Shown piece by piece: positions 27,001 to 39,000 of a stretch of DNA of 64,000 nucleotides. Within the stretch, counting starts at the first letter, position 1. Each line of letters opens with the position of its first letter. The notes beneath the pieces were generated by a model. The model did no database searches, was not told the DNA's origin, and saw only the letters and a program-made list of their open reading frames with translations. This DNA is from Opisthocomus hoazin (Eukaryota; Chordata; Aves; Opisthocomiformes; Opisthocomidae): the NCBI RefSeq assembly GCF_030867145.1, contig NC_134417.1, positions 11,943,577 through 12,007,576 on the forward strand, in the 5' to 3' direction. The translations under genes were made by a program, and so were the position numbers.

Positions 27001-30000
27001 CTCTTGAGGAAAGAGCAGTTATTCAGAGGGCTGTCTGGAGTAGCTACTGATTCTTGATACAAGGACAGAGCAGCCCCCTGCAATCACTGTGCTTTGCTGA
27101 TGTGCTAATTACTGACACGAGAACTGAAAGGCACATTGGATCCTTGGGCAGATGGCAGATCTGCATAATTCTTCTCTCTTCTTCAGGCATTCTGCATAAG
27201 GTATACAGCGTACTGTAGTAAGTCCAGTCGAAGAGAGAAAACCCCAAATTTTTTAAACTAAAAGCAAAGGAGGAAGATTCCCGAAGATTATAAGACCTCT
27301 TCTTGTTAGTTATATCTTTTCAAATGCCACCAAGAAGGCTATTATTAAAGCAAATCTTTAACTAAGGGTTTTATATGAAAACTGCTACTATGGTAAAATT
27401 ATTATATGCTATTTAAGAGAAGTATTAAATACTCTAAAACTAGCAGGATTTTGTTTTGTTTTATTTTATAGTGGGGAGGGGAAAAAACCAGAAGCATACG
27501 GAAAACCGCATCAAATAAATGTAGTTCCTTTTGTCACTATAGATTCATCCTAAAAGAGCCACTTTGCTCTCAATTTTTAATTCCAATTGCCTTGTTGGTT
27601 AAGAAAGAGAAGTTTTGAAAGGGAGAGTGAAGGAATAAAATATAAAAACTGAAAATAAGATCCATATTGGGATTTCTTTTGTGGGTAACATATAAATTTG
27701 CCTTAAATATCTGAATTACAGCTGTATAGTTCATATCCAGCAGAATATATTTAACATAGTCCAGAATAGCTAGCAGACATTCCTTTTCTCTGCCATCTGG
27801 CTAAATAAGTTCTATGAGGAATACCGTAGTAACATGGCTGCATGACCTCATCCATATTCACTGAAATTGGGGTGCCATACTTTTGCCATGCCTTTTGAAT
27901 TGGGCTGTAAGAGCAGTAAATGGCTATGAAAGGCTACATACTTGCTCATGCTTTTTTAAAATGTTACACTGCTTGTTTTAGGATTCAAGAGCATACTACC
28001 ATCTGTTAAATCAGATTGCACCCAAAGGAGATAACTTTGATGAATTGCCTGTTACAATTGACTTTTCAGGATTTCATGTAAGTATCAGAAACATAAAAAT
28101 AGATTGGAATTACCTGAGAACTCTGTGTATGTGTCCACCATCCTGGTTCAAGGCTGTCCCAGAATCCCCTTTTGTAACACATATAAAAGCTCAGTCAGAT
28201 TCCTCAGTGTCGCAAAAGCTTAAATGGTTAAAAACTTGAGTAAAGTTCCGGGGTGCTGCTGAAAACAGGATAACGCATCCTGCAGTCTAAAATTTGGAGC
28301 TGTGTTTTACTTGGAGTAGTGTCTAACTGTTTTGTATCTTCAGTTGGGTCCTCCAACATGAGTATTACAACATTCTGCTTCAGTTCTGCTCTTCTGGAAT
28401 TCAGATGAGGAGAAACAGTAGACTGCCCAAACCTTGTGATCCTTCCTCAAGCCATATAGCATTCAGAAATAACATGTGAGCCCTTCCAATAACCAGCAGA
28501 AAAGTGTGGCAATTGTCAAGCTTAAGTTGTAAAGGGTTACTAAAACCAGCATAGGAAGATGTGAAAACACTTTTCTCTAAGCTGCTACATAAAGCTCATT
28601 GGAAGGATTATTCTGAGAATACATTTGGTACAAAATTGAACTGCCTGCCTCAGATATAAATACGTATATATCAATCAGAATCTTAAGTAGAATCTCATTA
28701 TTCATTGTAATAATGAAAACCCACATGCAAAATTATGTTTGCATACAAGCTGTAGTCCTCTCGGACTCCTTCATGAGCATAGCTCTGTTTTATTTGTTTG
28801 CTTTTGTTTGGGGTTTTTTGGGTGGAGTGAGAAGGGATATTAGTTCACTTTTTCCCTGTAATTTCCTACAGTTCATATGATCGTGTTCTGTAATGGATTG
28901 TAAACTAGTATCAATAACGTGACAACTTGTTCTAGAGCAAGTTTCTGGTTGAGTGTACCAATGCTGAATTACTGACTGTTATTCTGTTCTAACAGTAATT
29001 CAATTGCTAACTCATTTCTCTATAAATAGTAACTCTTAGTGTTGTGAAGTTTAGAGGTAAAAAGTATATGCTACATGATTTTGAAGACTGATTTATTCTA
29101 TGTAGATTAATAATATGGACAAATAAACAAAATAACACGTAGGTTACCAAATTAAGAAAATTTGGAGTCAAAATACTGAAAAGAAAACAAGATAGTGGAT
29201 TATCACATTCTGAAGTATTCAGACTCTTAGTGAGGGTTTTGGGCATCATCTGTAATTACTATGCTTGAGAATATCAGTTTAAAGCAGTGATGGTGAACCT
29301 AGAGCACATGTAGCAGAATATGCAGTGTGGGAATCAACAGTCTGGAAACAGAAATATAACCACTACACCTCTGGCTGCTACTGCTGTTGCTGTGATTCAT
29401 GAGCAGTGCTGCGCAGGCAGCCACAAAAGCAAAGGACAGAAAGAAAGTGGAAGCCAGATGGGAAGAGGGGAACTGTTGCGGGCTGTAAGAGCTAGGTCAG
29501 GTAATGGGGAAATGAGGGAGGAACTGACGTGGGTCATTTAAAGATTTGCCAAACTGAAGATTCAGTAAAGAATGGAAACATGCTAGTGCTCATTACAAAT
29601 TAATTTTTATTATTTTTTTTTTTCCGTTTAGGATAAAAATGACTTGAGGAGGGCTGAATACATGCTCCAACAGGCAGATAAATTGGGCTGCAGACAGTTT
29701 GTAACTCCAGCTGATGTGGTTGCAGGCAACCCTAAACTCAATTTGGCTTTTGTGGCAAATCTCTTTAACACATATCCAGCCCTACACAAGCCTGACAACT
29801 CATCTTACGATCTCAATTTATTAGAAGGTACTCAACTTACTAAGCATACAGGAGATAAGAATATTAGTGATTGCAATTTAAGTATTCCTTCTAGGTTGTG
29901 ATATAGGATCCCTGTGTGATGGTGCTTGTGTTAACACCAGCATATAGAGCTTTCTCACTAGTTTTCAACATAATCCTTAGCAGAAGTCCCTGTTACTGTA

Positions 30001-33000
30001 AATATTGTTCACTTGTGTTAGCCTGACCAAAGGTTATTCCTGAATAACCTCCTATCATTCATTTGCAGGAGCAAAAACTGTACCCTTACTCCTTTTCCAG
30101 TTCCCTGTGCTTCTTTCCATACTGTTTGTTTTAGCGGATGCACAAATTCTAGCTTTCCCTGATTTGCAGTGCTATAATATGCAACTGTAATAGTCTTTTA
30201 AAGTACTTTTCACATATTGTGTTCATATATCTGTATGTGTGTGTATATTAGTTTGTTGCCTTTTAAAACAGGAAACATCTGAAAAAAGGCCTGTTTATCA
30301 ACAACCTATATTAATCAGTGGCAACCTATATGGGTCCTATCATACCAGCAAGTTTGGATTTTAGCTGTACAATTCAGATCCCTAATGCTAGAGATAAAGG
30401 GATAATGGGTAGCAATCTTTAGCTGTTGCCCTTTCTGTGGACCAGCTAATCTATGATAATGAAACGGCTCCTGCCAGTGTATTCCACAGTTGTTCACTGA
30501 TCTCAAAGGGATGGTGAGAATCAGGGGTGCCGCACTTGGGAGAATCATCAGCAATGTTCACACATTCCTCTGCACTGCCTACTCCTGCCTTCCTCTCACT
30601 GTTCCTATCTGGTTTCCTTTCCATCTAGGTGAGTCCATCTTCCTTTGCTCCTCTTTTTTTCATAATTTGTCTGCTCTGCTGCATCCCTGTTTGACAGATC
30701 TTGTATCCCTCAGACCACTCCTGTTTCAGGCTTCCTGCTCTGCTAGATTCAGCTGGGCACCAGCTGTGGTAGAGGTATCGGAGTGCAGGAGGTAGTCTTC
30801 CCTTTCCAGCTGTGATATCCCTAGTCACTGCAGGCCCTGCTATCCAGGATGAATGGCTGAAGGAAAGGCCTGCTCTTCCTCTGCTGCACTTCTGTTACAA
30901 ATGTGTGCTCTTGCAGTGTATACAGGAGCTGTGTGGAGGTGGAATATGTTTGGTTCAGCTTCTTTGTTCTGAACATAAAGTTGCAGGTGTGATTTGAACT
31001 ACTGAAAACTTGGTCAAATTTAGAATACTTTTCATGGGCACGGCAAAAACCAGCTGAACTCCTTTCTGAACTTTCTAAAACATTTAATGAGATCAAAGCC
31101 TCATGTAAAACAGTTTATAAAAAGTTACAATTACCTAAATGCTAATTATGATTTTGTAATGATAAATACTGGCCAAATTTAAATTACTGTTTATAGTATA
31201 TATTTTAGAGATGGATAATCATGCAAGTGTTACCTGTTCAAATGCAATTGGACAACTCTTTTGCCTCCAAATAATAACTCCTGTGGTCTCGTGTAGATGT
31301 AAATCATCAAAACGGTTATTTCAGCCAAAAAGACAATGTTGTTAATGTGTTTTTCTGTTAATTTGTTTTATTTTCCCATAAAATTCTGTGTTTTTACTGA
31401 TGTTTGCTCAAGGTAGTGTTATATAAAACATAAGACATTAATTTCTTTGTAGTTTCATCATAGATTGTCTGTTGAAATCTGACTCATAATTTATAATGCT
31501 TTCCTATTTTGCTTCATGAAATGCAGATTTGACCCCTCCTAATGTAGGTACTGTATTTAGTACTTTTCTGTACACCATAAAAGTGTTTATTCTGCAATTT
31601 TTCTCTTTTTTTCGTAGTGTTCTAATAATCTCTGTCCTTTTCTGGTTGTTTTCTGCGTTGTTCTTGTATTTTTCATTACTTTCATATGCTGTCGTAAGTA
31701 AAAGAGAAGAAAAAAATTCCAGAGGTCTAACGCGATACATATAAAATGGGGGCAGGACTTGCAGTAAGTCAAATGCCATATAGTTCTTTCTGTGGGTTTA
31801 ACTAGTAGGGGCCTTCCATGAACCAAGATGTAAAGCTCTAGGCACGTGTGGGTGAGTAGAGCTTTCTGAAACTCCACGTTTTCCTGTGTTAAATTCCATC
31901 TTTTCAGTGACTGTTCCACCCAAAAAGTACAGTGTGGCAGTTCTCTTTAAAACCAAAACCACTGTGCGTAAATTGACATCTGCTCTTATAATGCTTAACA
32001 AGTCTGGTGATGTGCCGTTGTATACAGAGAGAATATCCCTCGGTTATACAGACATAGCAAAATGACCGTTTGATATCATGTGGGGATGGAGGGGGGAGCC
32101 CTGACCTCGGTCAATGCACAGCCTTTAACTGGGTGTTGCTGTTGCTTTGAGGAGCCTCTGACTTGTGGGGAAGGCAGCAGAGTTTGGAGTCTAAGTCACG
32201 CAGAAAGCTGAGTTCTTGGGGGGAGGAAGAGGAGGGACTTCTGTCCACCCATGCTTCCTCCGGTGTAGATGTCCGCTGCTGCTTAGTCCTCTAGCAGCCT
32301 GCAAGGCTGTTAACCACCCTCTCAGGCCAGCTGAACTTAGGGTGCAAATTGCAGCTTGAGCTCTGTTGTCTTTCAGAGAGAAACCCAGGTATTTGGAGCC
32401 CTTTGGATTCTTGACCCCATCCCCTGTGGGGGAACTACTCAGTTCCATAGTATAATCATCTCAAAGAAAGAGATGGCAATAAATATAAAGGATACTACCA
32501 AATTTGCTCCTCTCTCTTTTGTGTAGCTCTGCCCCCTTTCTGCAGTTTTCCAATGATTTTGGCTATCTGCTGCACCACTCAGCAGAAGATATGCTCCTGA
32601 TAAGATCACAAGGTATATTTTGCATAAAAGAATAGAGAGAAAAAATTGGTCGGTTCTCAGCCATCTGGAAAACTTGGGAACGTTTGTGTTGCATGATGAA
32701 GGGATTTGTTTAGAGTGGCATATTAAATATAGTCTGCTGGGTCTAGTCCTGGACTCCCACTGTCCAAAAGGGTGCTGCCCAACTTGCACGCTCTTGCTCC
32801 TGCTTGGCTACTTTGGGTTCTTTCGACAGTGTTAAGCATGCGTTTTAAAATTCTCAGTCTGAGTGCAGTTTCTGAGTATCTGTTCTTATAGCTATGCTTT
32901 GCTTAGTAAGAGTTCATTAAATAATCTTGTTACTGTCTTTGCAGTGGACAAGTGTTCCTAAAAGCACTTTGCAGCCAGTATTTTAGGTGTTGCAAATAAA

Positions 33001-36000
33001 CTCAAAGCTCAGTAAGCCTAAAAACTTCAAAAAAGAAAAAAACCAAACGGGAGTTGCTTCAAAATACTGCAACCTCTTAAGATGCTCTTTATAAACTTAA
33101 ATTACGTAGCATGCTTGTATTTTGATTGTACCTTTTTTATGGGAAAACGCTGATATTTTTAATAACTCTGTCATAGAATGTGCTGCTTTCTTGTCTTTTA
33201 AATTTCATTGTGGGAAGAAATATGTGAAACAAAACTGGCTGTCTGAAGTCCATGCAGAATAGTAGTTTTCTTTATTTCAGCATGTATTTGTCAGTGACTG
33301 TCTGGTAATTTATACAAGTAAATCTTTGAAACGAGTACTCATTTGAATTTCATATGAAAAACCTCAAAAATTAGAAAGAAAATAGAGCAGTAGGATGAAT
33401 ATAATTGATTTCATAATAATTGGAAAGTAACTGGTAAGCTGGCTGAAATTTTTAAAATAAAATTTATTCCGTAGGAAAATGTCAATTGCAGCTGAAACTT
33501 CTGAATTTAAATTTTTTATGAATATATTTTGAAGTTCAGAGCTTTTCATATAAAAGGGGAAGAGACCTAGATTAAAATTGTAACCTTGATCTAAAAATGT
33601 TGTGACATAGGTCTATTTCATGAAAAAATAACATTAAAGAGGTTTTCTTTCTGTTCTAATGATGTATGTTTATATAGTAGCTTCATTTTGCGAAAACATT
33701 CATTGTTCTGTAGTCAACATAGAACTGCAGTAATAAATGAGACAGTAAACCTCGTTAGACAAATTTGGTACCATTATCGTCTAAGGAACGGACGAAGAAA
33801 GCATAGAAAAATTTCACACAGATTTTTGTGTTTCATTCCTGAGAAATCTAGTCTTTCATTGTGTGGAGTTTTTCCCTCCTCAATGTCCTTTCTGTTGTCT
33901 TAACTGTGGATTATCAGCCCAGGGGAACAAAGTGCTGAGGTTATTCCAAGCTCACATATTCAGGGTAAATATTTTCTTAAATGCACTTCTTTGATGTAAG
34001 AGAAAACAGCTTATGTAGCACTGATTCACATGCAACTGGCCACAGATACATTGTTAAAATTTAGGTAATGTTGTATGTAGAAAATTAACATATTACTGCA
34101 AACTGTGACTTTATAGAGAAAGAACATTAGTTTAGAAACTCATGATTACAACAGATAAAAACAGTCTTACGTCAGGAAAGTGAAGGGTTTGGGTTTTTTC
34201 CCTACTGAATTTTCTGCATTTCTCATAAGCAGAGTTGGTAGTTAAAACTGCAAGAATAAATAGCTTCACAAATTTAACCAGTACAGTACTGCCCTGCTGA
34301 GTCTCCAGTGTTAAAAACTGAAAAGGTGAGGTCTGTTGCTTTGGGCAGGACCTTCACAAATTAATAATGGGAGCTTCTGTTTGAAGTGGAGCTGTAGTTT
34401 CTGGAGTTTGATGCAATTACATAAGTATGTTAGTACTAACTTTTAAGAAAAATACGCCATTTCAAACAAATTTAAAGATACTGTTGAATGGAATTTCCAC
34501 GAATTTTCGTTTTAGGGAATTATTAGAAATCATCAATATTTTCTCTATGATATAGTAATTATATAAAATATAGCCAACAAATTGTCTATTTCTGTATTTT
34601 ATCAAATTGTATTTACACAGTCTAATAGTGCTCCCTGTAGTGCCTCTGGCCTTGGGCCCAGAACTGAGGGACTGAATTTGATAGGGTTGGCTCAACTTAT
34701 TGGCCAGTGGAGACTACTGTTGGGGAAAGGATGAACTGAGTTTTGGGGGGTGGGGGAAGGGCTGTGAGAGTCATTTAAACATTGCTTATTAAAGTGTTTT
34801 CTCCAGTAATTCATATAGAATTGTATTTATCACCATAGGAGAAAGCAAGGAAGAAAGGACTTTCAGAAACTGGATGAATTCACTGGGTGTAAGCCCGTAT
34901 GTTAATCATTTATACAGGTAAGGCCTTTTTTTAAAAAATGGTAATTTTATTTCCCTTGTATGACAGGGAAGGGAGGAAGAAGGGAAGAAGAAAGGGAAGT
35001 TGTTTCTACTAGAACAGTGATTTCCAGGATTCCACACAGTGTGACAGGAAATTCAAAACTGATCTGTAGTACCTGTATCTGACTTGGCTATTCCACACAA
35101 GATCTAGAAATACTAGAAAACCTAAAAAACTTTGATATGCCCCCCTCACTTGTATTTGAATTATATTTTTTAAAAAGTTGAGATAATTGTGGTTTATAAT
35201 GCATTATTTTTAATTTCTCACATGATGATTGAAAAGACCGCGAACATATTAAAACAGTAATATAATTTGAAACTACAAGACAGAATAGATGTCTGCCGAG
35301 TAGATTGCAAGAATATATGTATTCCCTCAGAACGAAGGGCTTTTTAGCATGCTTTTTAGATGCTTCTGATCACTTTCAAATTGTGCCAGCAGCTGATTCA
35401 AATCCTATTAATAAAAGGTGGGTTATAGGGAGCAACTGGGAACATCTGCTTGCATGTCTACATGCTGTTAGGTTTCATTGTTTCTGTTTTCTGACCTCTG
35501 TAAAGCGATACCATCTGTAGATAGTTTATTGTGGAGAATTTAATTTAGCAAGTAGCTGAAGGGGATTATCAGGAAAGCAATTTATAATGGGAAAATAGTA
35601 CTTTTCCTAATTTTTTTTTTTTCCATGGGGTAAGTTGGTTTTGATCATTCTTTAGCAAAATACATCTGTAGGTGCAGATAAAACATGAGTATTTAACATC
35701 CTGGAAAGTCCTGAGGAAACTACAACTAGATCAGTAAATGAAATCCCTTGAGCTAGGTGTTTTATCTATGCCTACCCCATGAAAGCAGTAATTTAAAGTT
35801 GGTAAAACCACTGGCTGTGCTTACTTCACTGAGATTTGTGAAAATAATGAAATTAAATACACAATTTAATGTAAATAATCACAGAAGTCAAGCCAATAGT
35901 ATATAGACCAGTTTCTCCAAAGATTTTTATTTATGTGACTCGAATTTTTCAGCACTTAATTGCACTTTGAGAAGTCTTATGTACTTCACAATTTCATTGT

Positions 36001-39000
36001 GAATATGAGCTTTTGTACTTAAAAACATTGTTTTACTCTCATTTAGCGACCTCTCTGATGCTTTAATAATCTTCCAGTTGTATGATATGACTCGTGTGCC
36101 AGTTGACTGGAACCGTGTCAACAAACCTCCTTATCCATTACTCGGTGGTAATATGAAAAAGGTGGGTAGATACTCTGTAATACCATCCAGTTTCACTGTT
36201 GCTCGTCGTGCTGCTTGTAGTAATCTGGGTTGTCTGGGTTTGCATGCTACCGAGACAGTCCTGGCCAAGGGAAAAAAAAAGGAAAAAAGTGTCTTCCAGA
36301 TATTATCCCAAGGAGTAAACAGCAGTTATAGCATACATCACTTTTAGTTTCTAAACGTGGACACCTTTCGACAGTATGTAATTTGGGGGCTAATGAGGGT
36401 ATATAAGTTTTAGGCCTGACCACAGCTATCATTGCCTGATGCTCCTATATTGCGAGGTGTTTCCTCGCAGAGCAGTTTTGTATGCTGCCAGGAGAATTTG
36501 TGCAAGACTTGCAAAATCCAAGCTTTCCGTTAGCTGTGTGATCATTGTGAAGCCAGCAATGTAGAGGAAAAAAAAATACTGTTTAAGAACAACACATTTC
36601 AATGTTTTTTCACATTTGGTTTTGATACAAGTACATATTAATTCATTTACTGTAGTGGAAATGACCTTGGGTTTTTCTCAAGTGTGAAAAAAGATTATCA
36701 TTGGAATCTTGCATACTTGCATTTATAGTAAAAACTTACTTTAATCACAGTGTAGAAGGGCTAGAAATCTTTCTCTAGCTCCAAATCTCACCATAGGTAA
36801 CAGTAAACCGAAGTAATTCCAAATACATGTAGATTATAGGTCTGTCTTCTAGAAATATTAAGGTGTTCTCATTATTTGCATGCAACATTTATTTTTAGAT
36901 TGAGAATTGCAATTATGCAGTAGAACTGGGGAAGACAAAAGCCAAATTCTCACTGGTTGGTATTGCTGGACACGATCTGAATGAGGGTAATCCAACGCTG
37001 ACCTTGGCTTTGGTATGGCAGCTGATGAGAAGGTAAGCTAGGCGCACAGTGTATGATAGCTGTGTGTATATAAGTATCTGTGCACGTGTGTGTATGTGTG
37101 TCTCTATATATCAAGGCAAATTAAAGCTAGCGTTCGGTTCACCCAACAGGTATTTGAGAGCCATCTCTAAATAGCCCTCTTCTCTAAGATAAACTTTTCT
37201 TTGTAGTTTCACATACTGTGTAGTGATTGAAACCACAATAGTGTGTATGTGTACACGTCCATTTATATAGACGATTAAAACCTTATATAGTAAAAACTGA
37301 TTAAAATTATAAATCCTGCAGCAAGTAAAAAGAGCACAACTTATTTCACGTTGATCCCATGTATTTTTCCATAAGTAGAGTGTAATTTAAATATTTGTAA
37401 AATAAAAAAAGAAAGATAAACAGTAAGAAGGTATGTATGCTATAGAAGTTAAAATGGGATGAAATTTTTAGGCCATCACAACTGTAGTAATGTAACCATG
37501 ATAAAATCTTGCCAGTGCACTGAGCAGGAAAAAAAATTATACATTGATTTCAATAAAGAGTATTTTATTACAAATATTTTGTACAAGTTAAGTTTCTTAA
37601 ACCTGTCCCAGAACACTCAATGCTTTTTGTTTCTCAGACTGTTGTGATTCAGTTTTCAAGTGAACTTGGATGGTAGGGAGCTATTTAAGCTTATAAAGTA
37701 AAATTAGTTACGATGTGCTGCGTAAAATAAAAATATGAAGTAGATGTAACAGTGAATACTATGAGTTTTGCAATGTTATTTTATTCTTGCAACAACTGAA
37801 AAAGTAAAGTACTAAATAGTTTATAAGGTAAAGGTACCTTATGAAGATAAGTACTTGGCATTGTTACTGTGTTGAAGTAATATTTTACTTTTGCTTGTAG
37901 CTTTGTACTATTAGCAGAGTCGAGTTCTATCACTCACTTTAACTTGGGCTCTTACTTTCTTTATTAAAGGTATACTTTGAATGTGCTGTCAGACCTTGGA
38001 GAGGGGGAAAAAGTGAATGATGATATTATTATTAAGTGGGTGAATCAGACGCTTGCAAACGCAAATAAGAAAACTTCAGTTACAAGTTTCAAGGTAATCA
38101 AATTACTTTGCTTCTTTCGACATATAATCAGATGTGGGATTTTTAACTTGATAACAATTTGGCTTTAAGAGGGGCTCTCCCATCAGCTAGCATAATTGTA
38201 TAAGGAAACATTTCTGATAGTCTGTGAATCTTCAAAAATATTTTGCAAGTCTATTAATAAGAAACAAAAAGAAATTGTAATTGCTACTGTAAGGAAGAAA
38301 AAAAGTGAAACTTTCAAAGGGGCTTCTGTCTGTTTGGGGATGGCATGTAATAAACCTTCCAGATTTCTGGATATAAGCATTCTCATGCTTGGACAAACAT
38401 GAAGAACAAGAACAATTTTTGAAATACTGGGAGCGGGGGGAATCACTTTTTTTAAATAACAGCTGGTCAAAGATGTACTGGTGCGTGAGGGAGCCCAAGT
38501 TAACCAGCGATATCTTTTGTCTTCATTGGCACTGCTGATGTGCACCAGACCTGTACAAAACAGGAGCTTTTCCCATTCAGCAAATATGAACAAATTGATG
38601 AAGGAAGCCTTCCTTTCACATTTTTAAACTGTTAAACATGAAAGAAGTCATATGTGTGTCACGTGTGTTATGCTGTGTGAATCTCATTCTTTAGAAATGG
38701 TAGATTAGTAATTGCACTTGTCTGCAAATACAACGTTCTAATACAGGTTCGCTGTGTATACTCTGAAGCAATTATATCTGTGGTTCACAACAGGAACATA
38801 AGAACCTAGCAAGTTAAATATCTGAGAGCTCACTGTTACGAAATTGAATTAGGTGAGCATTAGGCAAAAGGTAATATAAAATAATTTTATTGAACAAAAT
38901 ACTTCATTTTTACTCTAGAAGGTAACTTAGGCTTCATCTTCTTAAAAAGGATTGCTGCTTCTCTTCTACAGAAATGGTAATAATGGTGGTATAAATAAGT

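Noticed and set aside
30480..30860. GC-richer segment in the large PLS1 intron as an extra exon
   Set aside because: Open frames exist on both strands, but the flanking PLS1 exons join in perfect phase without it and I recognise no protein similarity.
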